From Terriglobia bacterium (GTDB lineage: Bacteria > Acidobacteriota > Terriglobia > Bryobacterales > UBA6623), in assembly GCA_009838515.1 (NCBI GenBank), contig VXRL01000084.1:124001-188000 (forward strand): a DNA stretch of 64,000 bases, read 5' to 3'. The notes below the pieces were generated by a model, which was not told the origin of the DNA, searched no databases, and saw only the letters and a list, made by a program, of their open reading frames with translations. Below are positions 7,651 to 15,492 of this stretch, piece by piece (position 1 is the stretch's first letter; each line of letters starts with the position of its first letter). The translations under genes and the position numbers were made by a program.

Positions 7651-7999
7651 GTATTGGACTACTTTGACCGAGATTCTAGCGTAGCCTATTGGCTACAGGA
7701 TTGTGTGGCAATCGCAAAGCCGCATGCCGATGCTTGGAGACGGTTTCCGGTCTCGCCATCCGCCTCCAGATCGAGTCCGAGGCGCATGGCTTCCGGTGCT
7801 CCGCGATTGATTCCGAAGCTGCGATAGATCTCGTCGAGCCACCACGATACGAGGAACTAGCTTCTTATCAGTAGTTTACGGCTGCAAGAGTCCAATTGAA
7901 ACGACAGTAACCCTCGAATTGGTAAATCCCCAGCGCCTTCCTTCGCGGCGACTCCAGAAAGATCAGGCCGGGCCTAGCCAGAGCCTAGGGCAGTCTCGG
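7651..7999. other. Gap with no recognised gene
   Basis: 349 bases between the higBA locus and xylA. Short frames occur on both strands (for example about 60 codons on plus ending at 7874), but none shows recognisable homology or a ribosome site. It holds the higBA promoter side and the region downstream of xylA. It may contain decayed sequence. Confidence 0.4.
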
Positions 8000-9232
8000 C
8001 TACCCGCCGAACACTCGCCCGCGGTGCTGGCCGACCAGCAGCTGGAACAGCCGGTGCGCCATCAGCTCGTGTAGCGTAAGCAGCTCGCGGTTGGCTTCCA
8101 CGACGTCGTCGACGCCGCCGGTGGCCCCCCCGCCCGCCTTGAGGGCTTCGGTGGCTTCGCGCATGACCGGGTCTTCCAAGACCTCCCCGGCGATGTTCCA
8201 AAGGGTGATGAAGCGGTCCACCGCGCTGGGGAAACTGACCTTCCAGACGCCGTAATTCGAAGTGGTCCGGGGAGGCTTGAAGTCAAGGTTGAACGGGCCT
8301 TCGTAGCCGTGCGACCGCAGTAGCACCAGTACGTTCAGCCAATCCAGCGGATTCACCACGCCGATGCCCAGATCCACGTCGTGCTTGAGCGGGTATCCGT
8401 CGTTGATGTCGAAGTGGAAAAGCTTCTTGCACAGCAGGGCGCGCGCCAACACCGCCCGCGTCGCACCGCCCCACATCAACTCGTGCAGGTACTCCGGGTT
8501 CAAGCCAACCATCTCGGGATGGTCCAGCAGGCCGCTGGAGATGAACGCCAGCATGGCGTCGCTGCTGGGCAGGATGATCTGCGCCTGCGGCTCGAACGGC
8601 TTCGCCTCCAAGCAGTGCTTTAGGGCCGGACGGCCCTTGTCGGCGGCCACCTGCAGGTCGCGGGCGCAGGCGGCATTCAGCCCGTCCGCGAACCAGCGCA
8701 AGGTCTGGGTCTCATCGATCGCGCCCTGCACCATGTAGCCGAGCGTGCCCGGCCAGTAGACAGCGAAGTTGGCCCCCAGCTCGTGGCCGATCTCGACGGT
8801 GTTCTCCAGCCGCCGCGCTGCATAGCGCCGCACTTCCGGCGCCTCGGCAGCCGCGCTGGCGGCAAAGACCGGATGGAAGAAGGTCTCGCAGGTGACCATC
8901 GAGCAGCGCACGCCGTGCTCGTCGAGGGCCTTGTTGATGCGGGCGACCGTCTCCGCTTGGCGGTCCGTGAACAAGTCGTCGGTGTCGATGACGTCCGTGT
9001 CGTGAGTCGTCCAGCAGGGAATGCCGATCTCGCCAAGGTGGCGAATCACTTCCTCAAAGCTCACTGGCTCCCGGGTCGGAGCGTGGAAGAGAGCCTGGCC
9101 TTCGTACGCGCCAGCCCATTGCGGCCCGCTGATGTAATACTTGCGGCGCTGTTCGGGGCTGTAACTTCCGCCTGCGAGTTGCATCAGGCGGTCGGTCAAG
9201 GAGCGCTGTTCGGCTTGGGGAGTAGAAGACAT
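8000..9232 (-). CDS. xylA: Xylose isomerase
   Basis: A 410-residue TIM-barrel sugar isomerase converting D-xylose to D-xylulose (also glucose to fructose), requiring two divalent metals. Family marks are CWTTHDTDVID with the catalytic His/Asp pair, YWPGTLGYM, the metal ligand region CLEAKPFEPQ (usually EPKPNEP), and FHFDINDGY. Length fits the short class I (Actinobacteria-like) enzymes. It is isolated from xylulokinase, so its physiological substrate could be another aldose. The start ATG is the first in frame. Confidence 0.9.
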   Translation of the reverse strand: MSSTPQAEQRSLTDRLMQLAGGSYSPEQRRKYYISGPQWAGAYEGQALFHAPTREPVSFEEVIRHLGEIGIPCWTTHDTDVIDTDDLFTDRQAETVARINKALDEHGVRCSMVTCETFFHPVFAASAAAEAPEVRRYAARRLENTVEIGHELGANFAVYWPGTLGYMVQGAIDETQTLRWFADGLNAACARDLQVAADKGRPALKHCLEAKPFEPQAQIILPSSDAMLAFISSGLLDHPEMVGLNPEYLHELMWGGATRAVLARALLCKKLFHFDINDGYPLKHDVDLGIGVVNPLDWLNVLVLLRSHGYEGPFNLDFKPPRTTSNYGVWKVSFPSAVDRFITLWNIAGEVLEDPVMREATEALKAGGGATGGVDDVVEANRELLTLHELMAHRLFQLLVGQHRGRVFGG

Positions 9233-9360
9233 TGAACCCAGTAGAACGCCCCGCAGTCAGGCAAGTCAAGCTCAAGCGCGCGACGATCTTGGCACTCTAC
9301 GGGCATACCCACTCGCGACCCGCCTGCCTAGGCCGGGCTGCTAGCTCGAGTGCCAGGTTG

Positions 9361-9963
9361 TCAGGGTTTGGTGCGAGACGAGCCTGTTCCGAACGCCGCC
9401 CCGCGGAGCAGGCGCATCGGTTTCCTCAGCAGCATGTCGAATAGGTGCGGAGCCACTTGGAAGATGTCGGCGAGAAACGGTCTCGCCCCGTGGCCCACGA
9501 CCAGCACGTCGCGCCGGTGCAATAGGTAGTTCAGGCCGGTCGTGGCGACGGAGAACGCCACCGACACGGCCACGCTCTCGGACAGCCTCTCCGTCCCGCG
9601 GAGCCAGTGGACGGCGAATTCGATGCCATGGCCCATGGCTGGCAGCACTGCCATCACGACGGCGCTGGCCACCCACGCCGGTTCTACGCGGCGGAAGGAC
9701 TGCGACATTGCCGCCAAGGTGCCGACCATCGGGGCTCGGTAGACGAGCTCGGTCACGGCGGCGGACACCGCGCTGTTCCAACTGGCGGTCAGGTTCACCG
9801 TAAAGAAGATCGTCGTGCGCAGGCACGCGCTGATCACGGCGGCTTTCCAGTTCCAGTTTCGAACCAGCCGATCCACCGGATGCAGGACGATGTCCGCGAT
9901 AGCGCCGCCCAGGGTTGTCGCCAGAGGCCGGCCGCCGGCAGGGTTCGGCTTTTCTGAATCCAT
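9361..9963 (-). CDS. Hypothetical membrane protein
   Basis: A 200-residue protein of no family I recognise. It has a soluble N-terminus with IADIVLHPVDRLVRNWNWK, then three probable membrane segments around residues 43-63 (ISACLRTTIFFTVNL), 97-122 (WVASAVVMAVLPAMGHGIEF) and 130-146 (VAVSVAFSVATTGLNYLL). The Arg-rich cytosolic tail ends FGTGSSRTKP. It stands alone, downstream of the cytochrome/TPP gene pair on the same strand with a 110-base gap. Coding use resembles its neighbours. Confidence 0.6.
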   Translation of the reverse strand: MDSEKPNPAGGRPLATTLGGAIADIVLHPVDRLVRNWNWKAAVISACLRTTIFFTVNLTASWNSAVSAAVTELVYRAPMVGTLAAMSQSFRRVEPAWVASAVVMAVLPAMGHGIEFAVHWLRGTERLSESVAVSVAFSVATTGLNYLLHRRDVLVVGHGARPFLADIFQVAPHLFDMLLRKPMRLLRGAAFGTGSSRTKP

Positions 9964-10073
9964 GCGCGAGCGCGGCTCGGAAAGTCCCGGCCGGGCCGCG
10001 CACAGGGCGAGGCCGCGCAGGGACGCTGCTTACCACATCATCGCAGCCGACAGATACGGCGGGCGAGCCAACT

Positions 10074-10607
10074 CTACTGGCCTAAGTCGTGACACAAGAA
10101 GCACTCGTTGGAGACCTGGCGCTGCGCGTGGCAGTTCATGCAAGCCACCATGTTGGTCGAGAATTCCTGCATCAGCACCTGCCTCTCCGGCACCGGTCCG
10201 TGGCAATCGGCGCAAGCCAGATCTGCCTTGGCGTGCTCGGCATGGCTGAAGAAGACGAAATCCGGCACCCGATAGGCCCGCTCCCACCGGATCTTGCTGC
10301 CCGCTGGCAAAGCGGCGAGCTGCCGCACGGCGGGCCTGTCTGCGGCAATCGCCTGGTGGCACTGCATGCATTGGTCGCGATCCGGCAGGCCGGCTCGGGA
10401 AGCGGAGGTCGCGCCGGGATGGCAATCGGCACACGCCATCCGATTCTGCATGTGCAGCTGATGGTCGAATGGAATCGGCTGGGTCCCGACCTCCCTCGGC
10501 AGGTCCTCCGGCGGGGGCTGGTAGGGCGGCGCTTGGCTGGGGCCGGGCCATGGCGCCAGCGCCGCCAGCGCGATCGCCAGACCTAGCGCTCGTCGCTTCA
10601 AGCGCAT
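10074..10607 (-). CDS. Periplasmic five-haem cytochrome c
   Basis: A 177-residue secreted protein with a signal peptide (MRLKRRALGLAIALAALAPW) and five CxxCH haem sites at Cys 59, 80, 132, 156 and 169. Extra histidines (FDHQLHM, FSHAEHAK) can supply distal ligands. The pattern resembles the cytochrome c3/c7 and NrfH-like electron-transfer modules, so it probably moves electrons in the periplasm. ATG 10607 is chosen because the signal peptide begins there; the frame extends further without sense. It begins 7 bases after the TPP-enzyme stop, so the two are co-transcribed, though a functional link is not obvious. Confidence 0.85.
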   Translation of the reverse strand: MRLKRRALGLAIALAALAPWPGPSQAPPYQPPPEDLPREVGTQPIPFDHQLHMQNRMACADCHPGATSASRAGLPDRDQCMQCHQAIAADRPAVRQLAALPAGSKIRWERAYRVPDFVFFSHAEHAKADLACADCHGPVPERQVLMQEFSTNMVACMNCHAQRQVSNECFLCHDLGQ

Positions 10608-10614
10608 GTCGGGG

Positions 10615-12285
10615 CTAGCTCGTTCGCTGTGCGAGCTGACTGCGGGTGTAAGGCGAGCCCAATCCCGCGATCTCGACGTTGACCAAGAACGGCTTTTCGC
10701 TGCGGAATGCTCGGTCGAACGCATCCGGCAGCTGATCCCGTGACGTCACGTGGGCGCCATCGCCACCGAACCCCTTCATGACCAAGTCATAGCGGGTGTT
10801 CCTCAGCTCGCAGGCGACCGTGGGCGAACCGGGGTAGAAGCCCTCCTGCAGTTCGCGCTCGACTCCCCAGCCGGCGTCATTCCCGACGATGATGACGAGC
10901 GGCAATCCGAAACGAACGGCCGTGTCGAGCTCGCCGATGTAGAACCCCAGGGAGCCATCACCGGTGATGACCACGGATTTCGAATTGGGCCGCAGGATCT
11001 GGGCGCTGAGACCGATCGGAAGGCCAACGCCCAAGCCGGCCAAGGAGCCGAGCCGCATCCAGCGGCCCGGCTGACGGGCTGAGAGCATATAGCGGCCCCA
11101 ATGCACAAAATCCCCCCCGTCCCAGCAGATCGTTGCATCGGACGGAAGTTTCTCCCGCAAGACCTCATATACATGAAGCGAGTGCATGGGTGCGCGCGGC
11201 TCGGCCATCTCGGCCGCGACCTTGGCCGCGTACTCGTCACAGCCACGCCGCACCTCGGCCAGCCAGGCGGAGCGGTCCGGCGCGGCCCTCTCCGCCAATG
11301 CCTCGTTGAAGGCAGCCAGCGTGGTCTTGGCGTCGGCAAGTATGCCGACTGCTAACGACCGGTTCAGGCCCAGCTCGGTGCCGGAGAGATCGATCTGGAC
11401 TGTCTTGGCGCCGTCCCCGAACAACTGCGAACCGCCCATGCGGAGGCCGTAGTCCATGCGCTTGCCGATGACGAAGATCAGGTCGGCCTTTTGCAGGGCG
11501 TTGATGACGCCGCGATTGATGGTGGAATCGGCGTAGCCGAAACACAGAGGGTGTTCGTCCGACACCATCCCGCGGGCCAAGGTGGTGGTAAACAGGGGCG
11601 CATTGACCGCTTCAACAAACGCTTGGAGCTCCTCCTCGGCCCCGGACCAATATGCCCCCGAGCCAGCCACGACTGCCGGGCGCTCGCACGCAGCGAGCAG
11701 GTCCATGACGCGGTCGAGGTCCGCGCTGGCCGGCTCGCTCCGCAGGATTTCGATGCGCTCGCCTGGTATCGGTGCATGCGTTTCGTTCCGCTCGGTGAAC
11801 AGATCGACCGGAATGCTCAGGTGGGCGACTCCCGGGCGGCCATGCAGCATCTCCAAGAACGCGCGCTGCACGTGAAACGGTATCTGGCCGGAACGGGCCG
11901 GAACGGCGGCGTACTTGGCAATCCCCTGCACCAGCTTGAGCTGATCCATGTCCTGAAATGCGTAGCGGTCACGCGCTCCGGAATCGCTCATGCCGCTGAC
12001 GGCAAGCATCGGCACGGCCGTGGCGTTGGCGGTGGCGATGCCGGTGATGGAATTCGTGTGCCCGGGAGCGCCGGTCACCATCGAGACGCCGGGCGTGCGC
12101 GTGAGGCGGCTCCAGCCGTCGGCCATGTGCACCGCCGCGGATTCGTGGCGCGTGTCGTATATGGACATTCCGTCGCGCGCGGCGACCTTGAGCACGTCGT
12201 TGAGATGGTCCCCCACGAGCGTGAAGATGTTCTCAACGCCTTGGCTGCGCAGGCTGCGGACGAATAGCTCCGATCCGGTGGGCAT
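10615..12285 (-). CDS. Thiamine-diphosphate-dependent enzyme (acetolactate synthase / 2-hydroxyacyl-CoA lyase superfamily)
   Basis: A 556-residue protein with the three-domain layout of the family. The N-terminal Pyr domain has the catalytic Glu in DTRHESAAVHMADGWSR. A central domain follows, with SGAYWSGAEEEL and later RMDYGLRMGG. The C-terminal PP domain holds the ThDP/Mg motif GDGSLGFYIGELDTAVR to VGNDAGWG. The exact reaction (acetolactate synthesis, oxalyl-CoA or 2-hydroxyacyl-CoA cleavage, or a decarboxylase) cannot be told by eye; no regulatory subunit gene lies nearby, which argues against a normal IlvB. It forms a two-gene unit with the multihaem cytochrome. Confidence 0.85.
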   Translation of the reverse strand: MPTGSELFVRSLRSQGVENIFTLVGDHLNDVLKVAARDGMSIYDTRHESAAVHMADGWSRLTRTPGVSMVTGAPGHTNSITGIATANATAVPMLAVSGMSDSGARDRYAFQDMDQLKLVQGIAKYAAVPARSGQIPFHVQRAFLEMLHGRPGVAHLSIPVDLFTERNETHAPIPGERIEILRSEPASADLDRVMDLLAACERPAVVAGSGAYWSGAEEELQAFVEAVNAPLFTTTLARGMVSDEHPLCFGYADSTINRGVINALQKADLIFVIGKRMDYGLRMGGSQLFGDGAKTVQIDLSGTELGLNRSLAVGILADAKTTLAAFNEALAERAAPDRSAWLAEVRRGCDEYAAKVAAEMAEPRAPMHSLHVYEVLREKLPSDATICWDGGDFVHWGRYMLSARQPGRWMRLGSLAGLGVGLPIGLSAQILRPNSKSVVITGDGSLGFYIGELDTAVRFGLPLVIIVGNDAGWGVERELQEGFYPGSPTVACELRNTRYDLVMKGFGGDGAHVTSRDQLPDAFDRAFRSEKPFLVNVEIAGLGSPYTRSQLAQRTS

Positions 12286-12384
12286 GACCTAGCAGGATAC
12301 TACTTCGCATCCCGCTTCCTTAGCCGCGGTCGAGCGGAAACACGCATCCGCTCGGCGGCACCCATGCCTTAGCAGCCGATCCGC

Positions 12385-12413
12385 TTGAAGCTTGGGTCAA
12401 GCATCGTTACGAT
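12385..12413 (+). promoter_or_regulatory. Predicted sigma-70-like promoter of pdxST
   Basis: TTGAAG at 12385-12390 and TACGAT at 12408-12413 are separated by exactly 17 bases, 51 bases upstream of the pdxS ATG. No operator was recognised around it. Confidence 0.5.
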
Positions 12414-12463
12414 GAGATCAGTACCCGCGTTCGACGCCCAACACGCGGGAGAGAGGCAGCAGT

Positions 12464-13348
12464 ATGTTCCTCACGGACGAATTTCGGCTCAAGGTCGGCT
12501 TGGCGGAGCAGCTCAAGGGCGGCGTGATCATGGACGTCACCGATGCGAGCCAGGCTCGCATCGCCCAGGAAGCGGGTGCCGTGGCCGTGATGGCACTGGA
12601 GCGAGTGCCGGCCGACATCCGCAAGGAAGGCGGCGTGGCGCGCATGGCCAACATCGAGAAGATGCGCGAGATCATGGAAGCTGTCTCGATTCCGGTGATG
12701 GCCAAGGCGCGGATCGGGCACTTCGCCGAGGCCATGGTGCTGCAAGCACTCAAGGTCGACTACATCGACGAGAGCGAAGTCCTCACGCCTGCCGACGAAG
12801 AGCACCACATTGACAAGCACGGCTTCACAGCCCCGTTCGTCTGCGGAGCCCGCAACCTCGGCGAAGCGTTGCGCCGCATTGCCGAGGGCGCGGCCATGAT
12901 CCGCACCAAGGGCGAAGCAGGTTCGGGCAACGTGGTCGAGGCGGTGCGCCATATGCGCGCCATCCGCCAGCAGATCAAGCATCTGACGGTCACGGGCCGC
13001 GACGAGCTGCCGCGCACCGCCAAGGACCTGCAGGCGCCAATGGAGCTGGTGGAGTGGGTCGCCCGCGAAGGCCGGCTACCGGTTCCCAACTTTTCCGCCG
13101 GGGGCATCGCCACCCCGGCCGACGCTGCCTTGGTGATGAACCTCGGAGCGGAGGCGGTGTTCGTCGGTTCGGGCGTCTTCAAGTCACAAGATCCGGAACG
13201 CCGGGCGGCCTCTATCGTCAAGGCGACGACTTTCTTCAGCGACCCCGAGAAACTCCTAGAGTCCTGCGCGGATCTCGGCGAGCCGATGCCCGGCCTCGAT
13301 GTGGCAAGCCTTGACGAAGGCGAGCTGCTGCAGACGCGTGGCTGGTAG
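12464..13348 (+). CDS. pdxS: Pyridoxal 5'-phosphate synthase lyase subunit PdxS
   Basis: PdxS makes PLP directly from ribose 5-phosphate, glyceraldehyde 3-phosphate and ammonia in the DXP-independent pathway. The 294 aa sequence is highly conserved: KGGVIMDVTDASQARIAQEA with the first active Lys region, VMALERVPADIRK, KARIGHFAEA, and FSAGGIATPADAALVMNLGAE. The second active lysine is in RTKGEAGSGN. It is followed after 63 bases by the glutaminase pdxT. Ammonia is channelled between the two subunits in the dodecameric complex. Confidence 0.98.
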   Translation: MFLTDEFRLKVGLAEQLKGGVIMDVTDASQARIAQEAGAVAVMALERVPADIRKEGGVARMANIEKMREIMEAVSIPVMAKARIGHFAEAMVLQALKVDYIDESEVLTPADEEHHIDKHGFTAPFVCGARNLGEALRRIAEGAAMIRTKGEAGSGNVVEAVRHMRAIRQQIKHLTVTGRDELPRTAKDLQAPMELVEWVAREGRLPVPNFSAGGIATPADAALVMNLGAEAVFVGSGVFKSQDPERRAASIVKATTFFSDPEKLLESCADLGEPMPGLDVASLDEGELLQTRGW

Positions 13349-13411
13349 CAAGAACCGGTGCCTTAGCGGAGGCCCCCTCAGCGGTTGCCCCAGCCGGGCG
13401 CGAGCACGGCG

Positions 13412-13996
13412 ATGAAGATAGGGGTACTGGCCCTGCAGGGCGACTTCGAGGCTCATTCGCAACGCTTGGCCGAGCTCGGAGCCGAGCCCGTCGAGATGCG
13501 CTACGCGAGCCAACTGCGCGAAGTCCAGGGCCTGATCTTGCCAGGTGGCGAGAGTTCGACCAACATCATCCTGCTCGAGCGGGAGGGACTCTGGGACGAG
13601 TTGCTCGAATTCGCCCGAGAGAAGCCGATCCTAGGCACTTGCGCCGGCGCGATCCTGCTGGCGAGCCAGGTCTCAAACCCGCCGCAGCGGTCGCTGGCCG
13701 CGATGGACATGTCGGTCGAGCGGAACGCCTACGGCCGCCAGGTGGACAGTTCGATCCGCACCGTCGAGCCGGAGCCGGAGTTCACCGAGCGCACCGCGAG
13801 CGGCTCGCTGGAAGCTGTCTTCATCCGCGCTCCGATCATCCGGTCGATCGGCCCGCAGGCCAAGCCGCTGCTACGCGACGGGGGAGAGCCGATCCTAGTC
13901 GAGCAAGGCTTGCACCTGGCGGCGACGTTCCATCCGGAGCTGACGGCCGACACGCGCCTACACAAGCTGTTCCTCGACAAGGTGCGCTCGACCTGA
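13412..13996 (+). CDS. pdxT: Pyridoxal 5'-phosphate synthase glutaminase subunit PdxT
   Basis: A class I glutamine amidotransferase that supplies ammonia to PdxS. The 194 aa product begins MKIGVLALQGDFEAHSQRL and has GGESSTN, the nucleophile loop GTCAGAILLA, and the His-Glu pair in ATFHPEL. The frame opens at 13385, but conservation starts at ATG 13412. Two features are typical of the family: ERNAYGRQVDS and FIRAPII. It shares the pdxS promoter. Confidence 0.96.
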   Translation: MKIGVLALQGDFEAHSQRLAELGAEPVEMRYASQLREVQGLILPGGESSTNIILLEREGLWDELLEFAREKPILGTCAGAILLASQVSNPPQRSLAAMDMSVERNAYGRQVDSSIRTVEPEPEFTERTASGSLEAVFIRAPIIRSIGPQAKPLLRDGGEPILVEQGLHLAATFHPELTADTRLHKLFLDKVRST

Positions 13997-14038
13997 AGCG
14001 GACTCGCGGCCCGGGCCAAGCTGGTACGATACCTGCGC

Positions 14039-14350
14039 ATGCCACTGTTGAAGAACCTTATCGGCACGGCGGTGCGCAAGGTGGCGTCCGACCCTCGCGT
14101 GCGCCAAGCGGCCAAGGACGTCTTCGAGGAGAAGATCAAGCCCACGGCCCAATCTACCTGGGAGAAGGCCAAGCCGGAAATCGAAGAGAAGTGGGAGCAG
14201 GCGAAGCCGAAAATGGAAGAGGCTTGGGCCAAGACCAAGCCCGTCGTCGCCGAGGCCACGAAGAAAGCGGCATCCGAGGCCGGCAAGCTAGCGAACCAAG
14301 TGAAGCGCGAAGTTCAAGAAAGGGCGGCCAAGAAGGACCAGCAAAGCTGA
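14039..14350 (+). CDS. Small charged helical protein of unknown function
   Basis: A 103-residue protein rich in Lys, Glu and Ala. It has short tandem patterns of about 11 residues (KIKPTAQSTWEKAKPEIEEK, then EQAKPKMEEAWAKTKPVVAE), like LEA or apolipoprotein-type amphipathic helices. There is no signal peptide or membrane segment; the N-terminus MPLLKNLIGTAVRKVASDP is weakly amphipathic. It lies between pdxT (43 bases before) and hemW (26 bases after) on the same strand. A role in membrane association or stress protection is only a guess. Confidence 0.65.
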   Translation: MPLLKNLIGTAVRKVASDPRVRQAAKDVFEEKIKPTAQSTWEKAKPEIEEKWEQAKPKMEEAWAKTKPVVAEATKKAASEAGKLANQVKREVQERAAKKDQQS

Positions 14351-14376
14351 GCGAGCATACGTCGAGGAACCAGACC

Positions 14377-15483
14377 GTGGCGCTGCCCGGCATCTACGTC
14401 TCAATTCCCTTTTGCGCCCAGAAGTGTACGTACTGCAACTTCCGCTCAGACGTGTATTCTCGGGCTCTTCGCGCTGAGTACCTCCGCTACCTCGCAAGCG
14501 AGATCGGCGAGGCCGGGCTTCCGCGTGCAGAGACCCTCTATCTGGGCGGGGGCAGTCCAAGCCTGCTCGAGCCTGAAGAGTTCGAGACGCTGGCGCGGGC
14601 ATTGCCCGCGCATTCTTGGCACGAGGCAACGATCGAGGTCGCTCCCGGCGAGGCCACCCCGCAGCGAGTCGCGGCATGGTCCAGAGCCGGCATCAACCGC
14701 GTGAGCTTCGGGGTGCAGTCCTTTGTCCCGGAGGTCGCAAGGGCCGCCGGTCGCAAGCACGATGGCGAGACGGTCCGCACGGAGCTCGAACGGCTGGCCG
14801 CTGCCGGGATCGCCAATATTTCCGTGGACCTGATCGCCGGCCTCGCCCGGCAAACGTGGGCTACTTGGCAGGAATCCCTCGCGTGGCTCGAGCAGCTCGG
14901 TCCCAACCATGTGTCCGTCTACATGTTGGAGTCCGACGACGACAGCCGCCTCGGTCGCGAGCTGCTCTCTGGCGGGTCGCGCTACGGCGCTAGCGAGGTG
15001 CCCGCTGACGATCTGATCTTGGACTTGTACCTGCATGCGTTGGAGCGCTTGCAAGATCTCGGATACCGGCGCTACGAGGTCTCGAATTTCGCCCGGCCGG
15101 GGTCAGAGAGCGCCCACAACCTCAAGTACTGGCGCATGGAGCCGTATTTCGGGTTCGGCAGCGATGCGCATTCCTTCGACGGCGAGCGCCGCTGGTCGAA
15201 CGCGGCCAGCGCCCCCGAATACGTCGACCGCTTGAGCCGCGGGGACCCCGCACGCGTATCCACAGAGCGGCTGGACTCCGAGCGCCTGCTCGAAGATCGC
15301 ATCCTGACCGGCCTGCGCACCAGGGAGGGCGTTCGGTGCAGCGCGAGCGAGTGGGAGCGGTTGCGCGCCAATGCAGCGGCTCTGAGCGAGCGCGGGTGGC
15401 TGGTTGCGGAACGGCAGCGGCTGAGGCTCACAGATGACGGCCTACTGTTCGCCGATCAAGCGATTGCCGAGCTGCTCGGCTGA
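14377..15483 (+). CDS. hemW: HemW-like radical SAM protein (haem chaperone)
   Basis: A 368-residue radical SAM protein formerly called oxygen-independent coproporphyrinogen III oxidase. It begins ALPGIYVSIPFCAQKCTYCNF, carrying the CxxxCxxC cluster motif, followed by YLGGGSPSLL and GINRVSFGVQSF, VDLIAGLARQT and YEVSNFARPG. HemW lacks the extra Cys of HemN and donates haem to respiratory proteins. The frame is open far upstream only as a shadow of pdxT, so the GTG at 14377 next to the conserved N-terminus is chosen. No strong ribosome site is seen. Confidence 0.9.
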   Translation: MALPGIYVSIPFCAQKCTYCNFRSDVYSRALRAEYLRYLASEIGEAGLPRAETLYLGGGSPSLLEPEEFETLARALPAHSWHEATIEVAPGEATPQRVAAWSRAGINRVSFGVQSFVPEVARAAGRKHDGETVRTELERLAAAGIANISVDLIAGLARQTWATWQESLAWLEQLGPNHVSVYMLESDDDSRLGRELLSGGSRYGASEVPADDLILDLYLHALERLQDLGYRRYEVSNFARPGSESAHNLKYWRMEPYFGFGSDAHSFDGERRWSNAASAPEYVDRLSRGDPARVSTERLDSERLLEDRILTGLRTREGVRCSASEWERLRANAAALSERGWLVAERQRLRLTDDGLLFADQAIAELLG

Positions 15484-15492
15484 CTTGCAGGG

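Noticed and set aside
7689..7874. Short frame in the higBA-xylA gap
   Set aside because: No recognised fold or neighbours to support it.
13639..14376. Upstream extension of the hemW frame
   Set aside because: It is a shadow of pdxT and the helical protein gene in another frame; HemW homology begins at 14377.
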